Notes under the pieces: model-generated
Databases searched by the model: none
The model's input: the letters and a program-made list of their open reading frames with translations, nothing else
Told to the model about the DNA's origin: nothing
Assembly: GCF_036924745.1 (NCBI RefSeq)
Contig: NZ_JAZHSD010000001.1
Coordinates: 1,860,001-1,924,000 of the forward strand
Direction: 5' to 3'
DNA length: 64,000 nucleotides
Source of the DNA: Bradyrhizobium sp. AZCC 1693
GTDB taxonomy: Bacteria; Pseudomonadota; Alphaproteobacteria; Rhizobiales; Xanthobacteraceae
Made by a program: the position numbers and the translations under genes
Shown: positions 51,585-60,075 of the stretch, piece by piece
How the letters are laid out: each line of letters opens with the position of its first letter
How positions within the stretch are numbered: the stretch's first letter is position 1

Positions 51585-52361
51585 TCAGGTGAGAAGATCG
51601 CGGTAACCGCCGGTCATCAACTCGTGCCCTTTGGAGACCAGGCGCCGGGTCCGGTCTTTCAGGAACTGGCTGGTGCCTCCCCACTCCTCGGCGACGCATT
51701 TCTCGCCGTAAATCGCAATTGCGATCTGGCGATAGGTCTTTCCTGCCATGCTTTCATCGAGCGCGATGAGTGCGTGATGGAGCCGCTCGTCACAGCCAAA
51801 TGGCGAGCGGCTATCGCTCCCGGCCTGGGTTCTGGTGAAGCGCTGCAGGGTCTTGAGACACTCGATCCGCCCATTGAGATCGTTCAATCCGTCCAGTTCG
51901 AACACCAGCCGCAAGGGTTGCGTGAGGACGGCAAGGCCGTGAAGTTCAAGGGCGACGTGGGTGCCCTGCCCTTTCAAGGTCACGACGGGAATGCCATCGA
52001 CGCCGATGGCGGCGGAGCGGCTGACCTTGAAGGCTGCAAGGGGCGTGCTTGCATGGTCGTCGCTACCGTCAAGTTGCGTGCAGCGGGCACGAACCAGACG
52101 GCTGTTGGCCGAAGCGAGCCAGAATACCGGTGCCTCCCGCGCCGCTTTGAGCGGATCGGCAAAGGCGTAAAGCCCCCATCGTTCGGCACGGGGATAGCGC
52201 CGCCGCAGACGCAGTATCTGCGTGCCGTCGCTCAAGGTCACATGAGGCAGACGCCTTGGGACCGCGCTGCGCCAGTCGGTGCGATAGTCCGGATTGCGGC
52301 GCAGGAACTCCCAGGCCCAGTCGCTTGGATCATAAATTTCCGTGGCCTTGCGATCGCGCAT
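51585..52361 (-). CDS. DUF6499/DUF2285 activator-like protein (FseA-like)
   Basis: A 258-residue protein in two parts. The N-terminal DPSDWAWEFLRRNPDYRTDW is the DUF6499 signature; the C-terminal HHALIALDESMAGKTYRQIA, IAIYGEKCVAEEWG and RRLVSKGHELMTGGYRDLL is DUF2285. In ICEMlSymR7A related domains (Msi172/Msi171) are joined by a programmed ribosomal frameshift to make FseA, the activator of excision. Here both domains lie in one open frame. An upstream TTG at 52406 is an alternative start. It probably activates the HTH gene next to it. Confidence 0.75.
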   Translation of the reverse strand: MRDRKATEIYDPSDWAWEFLRRNPDYRTDWRSAVPRRLPHVTLSDGTQILRLRRRYPRAERWGLYAFADPLKAAREAPVFWLASANSRLVRARCTQLDGSDDHASTPLAAFKVSRSAAIGVDGIPVVTLKGQGTHVALELHGLAVLTQPLRLVFELDGLNDLNGRIECLKTLQRFTRTQAGSDSRSPFGCDERLHHALIALDESMAGKTYRQIAIAIYGEKCVAEEWGGTSQFLKDRTRRLVSKGHELMTGGYRDLLT

Positions 52362-52467
52362 TGCAAGGCCGTTGCGCGCGGGCGCGCCAACAGTTTCACG
52401 ATTCAACGTTGCCCCCGCACCCGGTCTCGGCCGCGATCATCGTCGGAAGAGATTGAGGCATGAGAGA

Positions 52468-52494
52468 GGCCCCCGCGCTGGTCGCGCGGGGGCC
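52468..52494 (-). terminator. hairpin downstream of the DUF736 gene
   Basis: Perfect 11-bp stem GGCCCCCGCGC / GCGCGGGGGCC with a 5-base loop, 9 bp past the DUF736 stop on the minus strand. No U-tract follows, so it may be a weak or Rho-assisted terminator, or an RNA-stabilising hairpin. Confidence 0.6.
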
Positions 52495-52502
52495 GGACAT
52501 CT

Positions 52503-52826
52503 CTAGTCCGCCGGGTTCCAGATCACGGCGAAGACGCTGTCGTCGTCCTGGCCGGCCGCGCGGCCGAGGTTGGCGTACAGCTTGCGCGGTCCGAACTCGG
52601 GCGCTGCGAGCGACAGACTCACATAGTCCTTGCCGCTGGTCTCACCGCGCCTGATCCAGCCCGCACCGATCTCGACGCCTTGCGTGACGACCCTGAAGTC
52701 GGGGTGGGTCTCGATGCTCTTGTCGCGGTTCGGGATGATATCGATGTCGGCGCGGATCGAGACGGTCTTGAGCTGGCCCTTGTAGCCGCCATTGTCGTTC
52801 TTGGTGACGTATCCAATTGCAGTCAT
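52503..52826 (-). CDS. DUF736 family protein
   Basis: A 107-residue conserved protein common in rhizobial plasmids and ICEs: MTAIGYVTKNDNGGYKGQLK, VSIRADIDIIPNRDKS, HPDFRVVTQGVEIGAGWIRR, GKDYVSLSLAAPEFGPRKLY and QDDDSVFAVIWNPAD. Predicted beta-rich, cytoplasmic. Genomic context ties it to DNA transfer or maintenance but no activity is known. A degraded second copy lies 300 bp upstream in the opposite direction. Confidence 0.9.
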   Translation of the reverse strand: MTAIGYVTKNDNGGYKGQLKTVSIRADIDIIPNRDKSIETHPDFRVVTQGVEIGAGWIRRGETSGKDYVSLSLAAPEFGPRKLYANLGRAAGQDDDSVFAVIWNPAD

Positions 52827-53129
52827 GGTCTGTCCTCCTGTTGTTCGCGAGGGGCCGATCCCCTGCGATGGCGAGACCGTGATGGGGAGCGCAACACCGA
52901 TGAACCGGCTTCGGGCGCAGCGCAGCGGAGCACCTGAGCGGACGCCTTTTTTGGAGCGAAGCGCGCGCGAGGAGCCGGAGCCACTTTGGTCCGGCGGGGA
53001 AAAAAGGAGGCCGCGATGGTTTCATCAGGGGGACGATTCCCATAGGTCGTAACGCCAAGGAGCAGGAGATCGGAGCCACCGACACCAGTTGGACAGACCT
53101 TGCTCGATCGGGCGCACAGAACGATACGA
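52827..53129. other. intergenic, no gene seen
   Basis: About 300 bp of GC-rich DNA holding the DUF736 promoter region. No coding frame is convincing. Confidence 0.4.
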
Positions 53130-53410
53130 CGCTACAGCCAGCCAAAGACCGTCTCGATCAGGACCGACATCGATATCGTCTCGAACCGCGACAACAGCAC
53201 CGAGCGCCTCCCGACTTCCCGGTCGCGATGCAAGGCGTCGAGACCGGCGCGGGCTGTATCCGGCGCGGCGAAAACAGCGGCAAGGACTAGTTGAGCCTCT
53301 CGCTCGCGGCTTTGCAGGTTCGGCCCCCGCAAGCTGTCAGCCAATCTTTTTGCCGCGCTGCCGGCCAGAACGATGACAATGCCTTTGCCGTGATCTGGAA
53401 TCCGTCGCAC
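53130..53410 (+). pseudogene. degraded inverted copy of the DUF736 gene
   Basis: The plus strand reads KTVSIRTDIDIVSNRDNSTE, then with shifts MQGVETGAGCIRRGENSGKD, LSLSLAALQVRPP and GQNDDNAFAVIWNPSHQ, matching residues about 20-107 of the intact DUF736 protein. A premature stop and frame changes kill it. It is the remains of a duplicated and inverted gene. Confidence 0.8.
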
Positions 53411-53636
53411 CAGACAAGTCCGGCTCTGCGCTGCCTGTGCGGGGGCCGTTCTCTCGCTCCATTTTGTTTCGGTGATATCGCGTGGGAGCGATCATGCTTC
53501 CACGCGACGGCGCGGCAAGACGCGACGATGCGTAGCGCCATATCTATTTTACGATTGTAGTGTAGACTTAATATGTGCATGCCGATTCCCGGCCAGCACT
53601 TTCGTTGAACTCGTTTTCAAATTGATGGAGGGCACC

Positions 53637-53696
53637 ATGGCCAAGAAAGCAAAGAAGGCTGCAAAGAAGAAGACCGCCAAAAAGAAAAAGAAGTAA
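53637..53696 (+). CDS. 19-residue lysine-rich micro-ORF
   Basis: MAKKAKKAAKKKTAKKKKK then TAA. GGAGGGCACC precedes ATG, a good ribosome site 6-10 bases away. The composition (about 68% Lys) resembles the histone-H1-like tails of bacterial nucleoid proteins. A strong terminator lies about 110 bp downstream. It is too short for ordinary gene callers; translation is supported only by the ribosome site. Confidence 0.45.
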   Translation: MAKKAKKAAKKKTAKKKKK

Positions 53697-53806
53697 CTTC
53701 AGCCGAACCTCTTTAGCTTCCTGACATCGTCGCTATCGCCTGACGGACTCTGCGCAAGCAGGTGCGGGTGGTCTTTTCGATGATGATCGGTCGCGCTCAC
53801 TAAAAG

Positions 53807-53852
53807 CCGGACCTTGGTGCAGCTGATTGCTGCATCAAGGTCCGGTTTTTTT
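53807..53852 (+). terminator. strong rho-independent terminator
   Basis: Long stem CCGGACCTTG-TGCAG / CTGCA-CAAGGTCCGG with a short loop, followed by seven T. It would end a transcript from the plus strand, probably that of the lysine-rich micro-ORF. Confidence 0.85.
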
Positions 53853-53934
53853 GTGGGGATATTCGACGGTGGCCCCGGCTCACTCCCGCCAGGTCTTAAA
53901 ATTCAGCGGTCGGCGGAGCGAAACAGCAATGACC

Positions 53935-54084
53935 CTACGGAAAGCCGTGCATGAGCGGGGGCAAAACCTGCATAAGCAGGACTGCCGTGGAAGCCAGCGC
54001 CGACAGGCCGACAATCACCTGGCTCAGGCAGGTCCGCTTCAAGGTCGCATCGTTCGCGTTCATTGCGTCGTAAGAATTCGGCAT
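53935..54084 (-). CDS. possible 49-residue membrane protein
   Basis: MPNSYDAMNANDATLKRTC then a hydrophobic helix (LSQVIVGLSALASTAVLLMQ) and PPLMHGFP. One membrane helix is clear, but no ribosome site is obvious, so it may be chance. Otherwise 53853-54318 holds no gene. Confidence 0.3.
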   Translation of the reverse strand: MPNSYDAMNANDATLKRTCLSQVIVGLSALASTAVLLMQVLPPLMHGFP

Positions 54085-54318
54085 CGGTTTAGCTCGCTCA
54101 AGTACACCGGGTGCGGATCGTTCTTCGACCTATAGGCTGAGTCGCCGATCGCGCTATCGATCACATTTCGCCGGCGCCGATTGACTCTTTTGCGACTCGG
54201 CGACTCCCGAATTCGAGCGCGGAGCAAGCGTCCGCGCCCGAATCGTTTGCTTTATCCGCCGGTAAACAAAGGCTTAATAACTTCCCAATCCGTCGCGATT
54301 TGCAGGGTTTTATTCGGG

Positions 54319-55808
54319 TCATAATTGCCGACCGGAAACGCCATGTAGAGCGGCACCCGCCACGTCCGGTTTGACCACGACGCCCGCAGCCTCCACCAAA
54401 GAAGACCCAGCCGCGAGGGTCTCGGCCATGACCAAGGTGAGAACCTTGAGCACGGCCCCATCCGGAAGAGCCAGCAATCGCGCGAACACTGGCGCGCCCC
54501 AATAGGGTTCGCCGTTGCCGCGCGTTACCGTGCCAAGATAGCCCGCCTCTAGGTCAAGCAACTGCAGCACCGATTGCCGTTCGGCCTCGAATGCGGCCTG
54601 AGCCCTGCTTGCCGTAACGGTAGCTGCGATCTCCTCTCTGTCGGCCCATTGTGGATCGGGCTTGACGTTCCACAACGGCGATCCGGCGACCATGTGGGCG
54701 ACGGCGAGCCGCAAGGCGACGCCGGGACGCGAGAGCAGTTCAGCGCGAACGACGGCATGGCGGTGCAGAGCAAGATAGTTCTCGGCGGCCTTGGTGAGTT
54801 CAGGCTTTGCCCTGGGCTCGGTCACCTCATCAGCGCCTTCGCTGTTGCGACGCGCGCGGCGTTCGTCGTGGGCGAGATAGCCTTCATGAACCTCAACCTC
54901 CCCGGTGTCGCGGATTTCGATGAAGGCGTGACCGCCGTCCTCCTTTGGCGTTTCGACATGTTGCCATGCCTGAAACCGCTGCCCCTTCTCGAGCACCGAC
55001 ACTTTCCAGCCCTTTGAGGCGAGCTCGTCCCTTAGCCGCGCGATGGCGGCATTCTGCAACGTCCAGAAAGCCTCACGGTCGGCAAAGCAACTGGCATCGC
55101 CAAACAGGTCGGTGATGATCTCACCCTTGTAGTCCTCGATTGCGAACAGCGCCGCGCCGGTCGCAATCTGCTCGCCGCCGAACAGCCACTGTTTCAACCG
55201 ATAGCCGCGCGGCGCGCCTTCCGCCTCGTCATTTTCCGGGTCGCTTTCCTGCTCAAAGGCAGCAATCCATTCCTTTTGCTGGCGGCGGGTGGCGGAGGTG
55301 AGAAGCTGGAGGTCCTCAGGTCTGATATCGCCGTCGCGGTAAGCATCCTTGATCCTTGAGTGCAGCGTGGCGAGCGCGAACCGCTGCTTCACATACAGTT
55401 CGGTAACGCCGAATGTCAGGGCGATATCGGCGACATCGCGTCCCTGCTTCAAGAGCTTGGCGAATGCTTCAAACTCCTCAAGCTCATCCATCGGCGCACG
55501 TGCGACGTTCTCGATCAGGGATGCCTCCATCGCGCCGGCATCGTCGCCTGTCTCAGTGACGGCACAGGGTAGCAGCATTTCGTCTGCGGCGACGCCCTGC
55601 TCTTCCGCCACCTTGGAGGCTGCGAAGTAGCGCCGCCGTCCGGCGACGATTTCGAAGCCCTCGCCGTTGGGCCGAACCAGCAGCGGCTGCAATACGCCTC
55701 GCGCGCGGATCGATGGCAGATGTCAGACACATCCGGCGGTTTGCGGCTGTGCCGCACGTTGACGGTCGCGACTTTTAGATGGCTCAGGGGGATGTGTTGC
55801 AGGTCCAT
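54319..55808 (-). pseudogene. parB: ParB/RepB/Spo0J-family protein, one-base frameshift near the N-terminus
   Basis: The start MDLQHIPLSHLKVATVNVRH (ATG 55808) encodes the ParB entry. Near 55720 the frame slips (GACATCTGCC instead of an expected GACATCCTGCC), after which LLVRPNGEGFEIVAGRRRYF, AVTETGDDAGAMEASLIENV and TFGVTELYVKQRFALATL continue in the next frame. That body contains the ParB nuclease-like fold and HTH. It ends at 54319; a different frame shows MAFPVGNYDPNKTL, hinting at a second slip. Such ParB-like proteins aid maintenance of the excised ICE. Unless sequencing error, it is inactive or restarts internally. Confidence 0.7.
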
Positions 55809-55825
55809 GATCTTTCTCCTTCGGT

Positions 55826-56002
55826 TTAGAACAGGCTCAACTGGTTGCGTGCGGCCTCATCGAAGAGCCCGATGTCGAGAGGCTTTTGGGGTTTGCGGGG
55901 TATAAGCGGCTGCGCCATCAGATGGTCGAGCCGCTGGCGCACCGAGACCGGCGACAGGAAGGGCGCGAGCAACTGCTCGCCCGCTTCGGTTCGTTCGGTC
56001 AC
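55826..56002 (-). CDS. small conserved protein between parB and ardC
   Basis: A 58-residue frame from GTG 56002: MTERTEAGEQLLAPFLSPVS, VRQRLDHLMAQPLIPRKPQK and PLDIGLFDEAARNQLSLF. The D-E-A-x-N-Q-L-x-L-F ending recurs in ICE proteins of this neighbourhood. It lies in the gap between ardC and parB on the same strand, so it is probably co-transcribed. Function unknown. Confidence 0.5.
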   Translation of the reverse strand: MTERTEAGEQLLAPFLSPVSVRQRLDHLMAQPLIPRKPQKPLDIGLFDEAARNQLSLF

Positions 56003-56034
56003 GGTGTTTGCTAGTTCCGATGCCGGGGCATGGG

Positions 56035-57045
56035 TTACCGCGCGGCCTCGCCGTCCGGCAACATGGCGGGTTCTGACTTTCTGAACGCGAGGAGGAAGTC
56101 GGCGGCCTTCGAGGCCCTGCTGGCGGCGCGAAAGATGGCGCGATTGTCTGCGCGCAAAACGCTCAGCCAGTTGCCGAGATAATCGGCATGGCGGACAGTT
56201 GGCTGGATCGACAGCGCGGCGCAGACAAAGGCGGCAGTGATCTCGGCGACCAACTCCTCGTTTGCGTACGCCTTCGATCCGAAGGAACCGGTGAGATCGC
56301 GGCCCAACCGGCTCGAATGCCCGATCCAGTGCCCCAGCTCATGAAACAGGGTCCGGTAATAGTTGATTTGATCGAAGAATGCGGGCTGCGGCGGAATGTG
56401 GACCGCATCCACCGAGGGCCGGTAGAACGCGCGCGTGCCGCCGGTGCGAATATCGGCTAGCGTCGCTGCGGCGAGCGCCTCGGCCTTCGGTATGATCTCG
56501 CGTTCCGGTGAAGCGGGCGCGGCGGCAACGCAGTGATCCGGCAGGTTGTCGCATTGCGCGACGTTAAAGACAGTATAGCGCCGCAGGAACGGCACCGCCT
56601 CGACCTCGTCGTTTCGGTCACCCTTGCCCGACGACTCGTCGCCCGCGCCGCCTCTTCGATCACGTTTGGGGATGAACTTGTCGGCGTAGCAGACGGTGAC
56701 ACCGTGCTCGCCTTTGCGCACATTTCCCCCAAGGCTGAGGGCTTGACGAAAGGTGAGCCAGCTTTGCGAGGCGAAGCCCTGATCGAATAGCCGGCCCCAG
56801 AGGATCAGGACGTTGATCCCGGAATAGAATTTTCCGGTTGCGGCGTTTCGCGGCAATCCGAGCGCGGCGTTCCCCGGGCCCGCGCCCCAAGGCTGCGCCC
56901 AAGGGAAGGTGCCGGTTTCCAGATCGGCGATAATCCGGGCAGTGATCTCCTCGTAAAGACTTGCCTTGGGAGCTGCTGACTCGGGAGCTGCCTTGGGACT
57001 TCCCTTGGGCCTCTCCGCGCGCTCCCGGTGTAGATGGTTGGACAT
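56035..57045 (-). CDS. ardC: ArdC-type antirestriction protein
   Basis: A 336-residue protein. The N-terminal ssDNA-binding domain is SLYEEITARIIADLETGTFP and FPWAQPW, and the C-terminal zincin-like domain has HELGHWIGHSSRLGRDL (HExxH) with EELVAEITAAFVCAALSI. ArdC proteins coat incoming single strands and shield them from host restriction. Length and motifs are complete. It belongs to the maintenance block of the ICE. Confidence 0.88.
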   Translation of the reverse strand: MSNHLHRERAERPKGSPKAAPESAAPKASLYEEITARIIADLETGTFPWAQPWGAGPGNAALGLPRNAATGKFYSGINVLILWGRLFDQGFASQSWLTFRQALSLGGNVRKGEHGVTVCYADKFIPKRDRRGGAGDESSGKGDRNDEVEAVPFLRRYTVFNVAQCDNLPDHCVAAAPASPEREIIPKAEALAAATLADIRTGGTRAFYRPSVDAVHIPPQPAFFDQINYYRTLFHELGHWIGHSSRLGRDLTGSFGSKAYANEELVAEITAAFVCAALSIQPTVRHADYLGNWLSVLRADNRAIFRAASRASKAADFLLAFRKSEPAMLPDGEAAR

Positions 57046-57508
57046 GACAATCTCCGCTCGCTCTCCTCTTCCGCGCTCTGCCCCCGGAAGGCGGGGTGGG
57101 CGGCGAAGAGCGACCGGACAGCCGCGAACGCAGAGGCGGGCTGCACCTGTAAGGCCGGAGCATAAGCGGAGGACCGCGAGCCGTACCCAATCGTCATTTC
57201 GAACATTTGGCGGCTCGCGGTTGCGGCTCGCCGGTTCGGGGCTATACGGGAGCGCCGCCCACCCCGCGTTCTGGGGGCGAACAAAAACCGGCCGGCCGTT
57301 CAGGCCGGCTCCGCAGATCTTTCTGCTACGAGTTAGCGCACGTACCCGATGGTGTGGCGATGCAGGTGCAAACGCCTTGTCGCAAACAGACGATACCGCC
57401 CCTCGCTATGTCTGCGCCAGGGATCGAAGCCGAAGGCCGAGACCGCGCCAGCGGGCTCGGTTCACGAGAGCCCGGCCCGCCTGCGAGGCGCACGCGGGCG
57501 GCGCCCGG
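57046..57508. other. intergenic, no gene seen
   Basis: About 460 bp between ardC and the isochorismatase-like gene. It contains a GCCGGCC-rich inverted stretch near 57290-57310 but no coding frame. The ardC promoter is expected here. Confidence 0.45.
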
Positions 57509-58045
57509 TTACGACAAGAGCTTCCGAACCTTCTCTTTCAGATCGGGGGCATCCAGGCATGCCGCCCATTCCAGCAAGGTCTGTCGGACAGTCGTTGTCA
57601 GAACGCCGTGGAGTGCCAAGCGGTCGAGAACAAGCGGCCGGTCAGCCTCAAACCGTGGGATGGAGAGATCGGCAAGCAACCGCACATCGTATCCACGTCT
57701 GACCCCTTCGAGCGCCGCAATCAACAGCTCTTCTTCAAGCCAGGCTCCGCCCAGAAAGATGACGCTGATATCTGACGCCGCCAGTGAGTCCGCAAATCGC
57801 TGGTCACGCCATAACGAAAGACCATCAACATCCAGCGGCACAATTGAATGAGCGATCTCCTCCGGCAACTGGCTCGGTTCATATTCCCCGACCGCGGTGT
57901 GAGCGACGCCGAGACTTTCACGGGAAAACGGAAGCAAGGCTAGGCTCGCGCGACGACGCGCAGCGAACTCGGCCGCCACATTGGCCGGTTCACCGCGCGC
58001 GAGATTGATTAGAACAACTCGACTATGCCTTGGGTCTGCCAGCAT
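57509..58045 (-). CDS. isochorismatase-fold protein downstream of traI, catalytic Cys missing
   Basis: A 178-residue protein. VVLINLARGEPA and ISVIFLGGAWLEEELLIAAL, then GVRRGYDVRLLADLS, follow the cysteine-hydrolase (isochorismatase-like) fold, but the position of the nucleophilic Cys is occupied by GAWL. It is therefore either inactive or a binding protein. It lies 60 bp after the AHL synthase on the same strand; the pairing with the AHL synthase suggests a link with signalling. Specific role unknown. Confidence 0.55.
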   Translation of the reverse strand: MLADPRHSRVVLINLARGEPANVAAEFAARRRASLALLPFSRESLGVAHTAVGEYEPSQLPEEIAHSIVPLDVDGLSLWRDQRFADSLAASDISVIFLGGAWLEEELLIAALEGVRRGYDVRLLADLSIPRFEADRPLVLDRLALHGVLTTTVRQTLLEWAACLDAPDLKEKVRKLLS

Positions 58046-58105
58046 ATCACATACTTGATATGAGCGGTTGCGCCGTGTGCGCTCAATGCAGGCACGTGAC
58101 CATCA

Positions 58106-58744
58106 TCACGCAGCGGCCCTAAACGATTCCGGTGCAACAAGGACCGGACCCTCGATACCGGCATTTCGATACATGGCCGCGAGCGCCTCATCGGAAGCAT
58201 GCAGAAAGCCGGCAAGCGCCGTGGTCTGCCCGATGCGTTGTGGCGGAGCGATCCGTTCCAGCGGCCAGCCGGCGCGGCGCAGGATCCGCTCCATGCGCGT
58301 GTCCGTGACGGTGACGATTGAGTCGGCGTTGGCGGCATGCAAGCTTTCGATCATGGCAGCGAACAGGATGAAGGTTCCGCGATTCAGGCCGTTCTCAACG
58401 AGTTCAGCCGCGAGCTTGGTGTCTACGCAAAACCGCGAGCTCTCGAGGATTCGTTCGCTCCGCGGCGCGGTGTGCCCGCCGAGCAGGGAGGGAAAGGTCT
58501 CGGCAAGCATTGTCGGTCCCGTGGTCGGGAGGAGCCGAACACATCCAACAACCTCGCGCGCGCCCGACATGACCAGAAGATAGGTAGGATTGAGCGCATC
58601 GTAGACATCCAGCTCCAGATCGCCCGAGACTGACACCGACCAGTCGAGCCGATCCTTGAAGATGCGCCGGCGCAACCGATACATCGCCGCGAGCAGGTCC
58701 AGATGTTGACCAAATTGATGATGGTTGAGTGCGATGGCATGCAT
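58106..58744 (-). CDS. traI: N-acyl-homoserine-lactone synthase (LuxI family, TraI)
   Basis: A 212-residue acyltransferase that joins an acyl-ACP chain to S-adenosylmethionine. Conserved residues are present: YRLRRRIFKDRLDW (Arg, Phe, Trp), LELDVYDALNPTYL (two Asp), EVVGCVRLLPTTGP, and ERILESSRFCVD (Glu-Ser-Arg). AAGGAGGTCGTT precedes ATG 58744, a near-perfect ribosome site. The signal would feed the TraR regulator upstream and couple transfer to cell density. Acyl chain unknown. Confidence 0.9.
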   Translation of the reverse strand: MHAIALNHHQFGQHLDLLAAMYRLRRRIFKDRLDWSVSVSGDLELDVYDALNPTYLLVMSGAREVVGCVRLLPTTGPTMLAETFPSLLGGHTAPRSERILESSRFCVDTKLAAELVENGLNRGTFILFAAMIESLHAANADSIVTVTDTRMERILRRAGWPLERIAPPQRIGQTTALAGFLHASDEALAAMYRNAGIEGPVLVAPESFRAAA

Positions 58745-58950
58745 AACGACCTCCTTTTCGAGACAGAGAGGTCACAAGATCAGAACGCGGCAATCCCATC
58801 GCCTGTCGAATTTTGCAGGCCAAGATTGAACATGCATTGAGAGAGCAAGCATGAGCCAAAATGAGCATGCTCGCAAATCATCCGGCGCGACATCGTTGCC
58901 CGATATCGTGCCATTTAATCACTTGCTGATTTCGGTGGATGATCGTCCGA
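58745..58950. promoter_or_regulatory. traI upstream region with GAGCATGCTC palindrome
   Basis: A perfect 10-bp palindrome at 58863-58872 and nearby CATGC/GCATG halves at 58832-58853 could form a tra-box for the adjacent LuxR-type regulator. Promoter boxes were not identified. Confidence 0.4.
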
Positions 58951-59679
58951 TCAGGGCAACTGCCCGCGACGCAAGGCTTCCGCCACGCATTGCGCGATTG
59001 AAGCCGCGCCGAGCTTGCGGCGGGCGTTGTCGAGGTGAAAGACCACGGTGCGCGGCGCGATTTCAACCAGTACCGCTATGTCAGCTGCGGTTTTTCCGCG
59101 CGCGGCCCAGGCAAGGCATTGGCGTTCTCGTTGGGTCAACGTGGTCTCGCCAGCCGGTGGCATGGGTGGGATGTTTAGCTTGATTGTTACATGGGTGTGA
59201 AAGTACAGCGCAGACAACTGAACAATATCCTTGTACTCGACGGCGAGTCGCCCGGTCTGCAGGGTTCTTTCGTCGGTTGCTAGCGTGAATGCGGCAATTC
59301 GTCCGAAGCCACCTCTTATCGGTACGGTGATGCCCGATTTGATGCCGAATGTCATTGCCTCCTCAAAAAACCTGCGTTGCTCCTTGGTCCCTGTTGGCGC
59401 TGCCGCGTCGCCACCCCATTCGAATAGTTCATGTTCGCGCCGCGTGCGCCAAACGACGGGATCAAGATTCTGATAGCCGAGCTCAAAATACCGGCTGGTC
59501 CAGGCTTTTGGATAGGAAGAGATCAATGTCGGCTTATTTTCGGTTAACCGGAGATAAGCGAACCATCGAAAGCCGAGGTGCCTTGTAAGACGAGCCGCCA
59601 CCGCCTCAAACTCGGCTGGCTCGCCGGCAGTTTGCATCGCGTCGACAAACTCCTGAAAGGTATTTTCGATTGGCTTCAT
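58951..59679 (-). CDS. traR: LuxR-family quorum-sensing regulator (TraR)
   Basis: A 242-residue AHL receptor. The N-terminal autoinducer domain has GFRWFAYLRLTENK, YFELGYQNLDPVVW (Tyr, Asp, Trp of the ligand pocket) and GITVPIRGGFGRIAAFTLA. The C-terminal LuxR HTH is LTQRERQCLAWAARGKTAAD and APRTVVFHLDNARRKLGAAS. ATG 59679 begins at the normal family length; longer starts exist. It lies in tandem upstream of traI and is expected to switch on traI and the excision activator when AHL accumulates. Confidence 0.9.
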   Translation of the reverse strand: MKPIENTFQEFVDAMQTAGEPAEFEAVAARLTRHLGFRWFAYLRLTENKPTLISSYPKAWTSRYFELGYQNLDPVVWRTRREHELFEWGGDAAAPTGTKEQRRFFEEAMTFGIKSGITVPIRGGFGRIAAFTLATDERTLQTGRLAVEYKDIVQLSALYFHTHVTIKLNIPPMPPAGETTLTQRERQCLAWAARGKTAADIAVLVEIAPRTVVFHLDNARRKLGAASIAQCVAEALRRGQLP

Positions 59680-60075
59680 GAGCAGACCTTTAACAGGAGC
59701 GACGAAGTCACCGTCGGATTGGCGAGGTTCAGGAGGCTCTCTTCGAAAAGCTGCATAGGAACTGAGATTCGTACGAAAGGTCTCGCCTGTAGAGTCGAGA
59801 GTAGAGAACGGTGTCGCCATGTTCTTTGGCCACCTAGCCGCGGCGTCGCATTCCTCAATAGCTCTTCAAAGCGACATTGACCACCAGCGCAATCATTCGG
59901 GCGCTCATATGTCTGCGACAGATTCATCGACCCGCGCAGTCGTTCGTAGGTATGCCTCAGATCAACAGTTGTTTTGACAGTTGAATATAAATCAACTTCC
60001 CAATAGCCTTGTGGCAACGCCGTCTAGATCAGACGGCTGACCCGCCAGCGCGGAAAGAAAAGCTGGGAGGAACGA
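59680..60075. other. intergenic, palindrome before the VOC gene
   Basis: About 400 bp between divergent traR and the dioxygenase-like gene. It holds a GCCGTCT-AGATC-AGACGGC palindrome at 60019-60037, likely a regulator site for the latter. No gene is seen. Confidence 0.45.
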
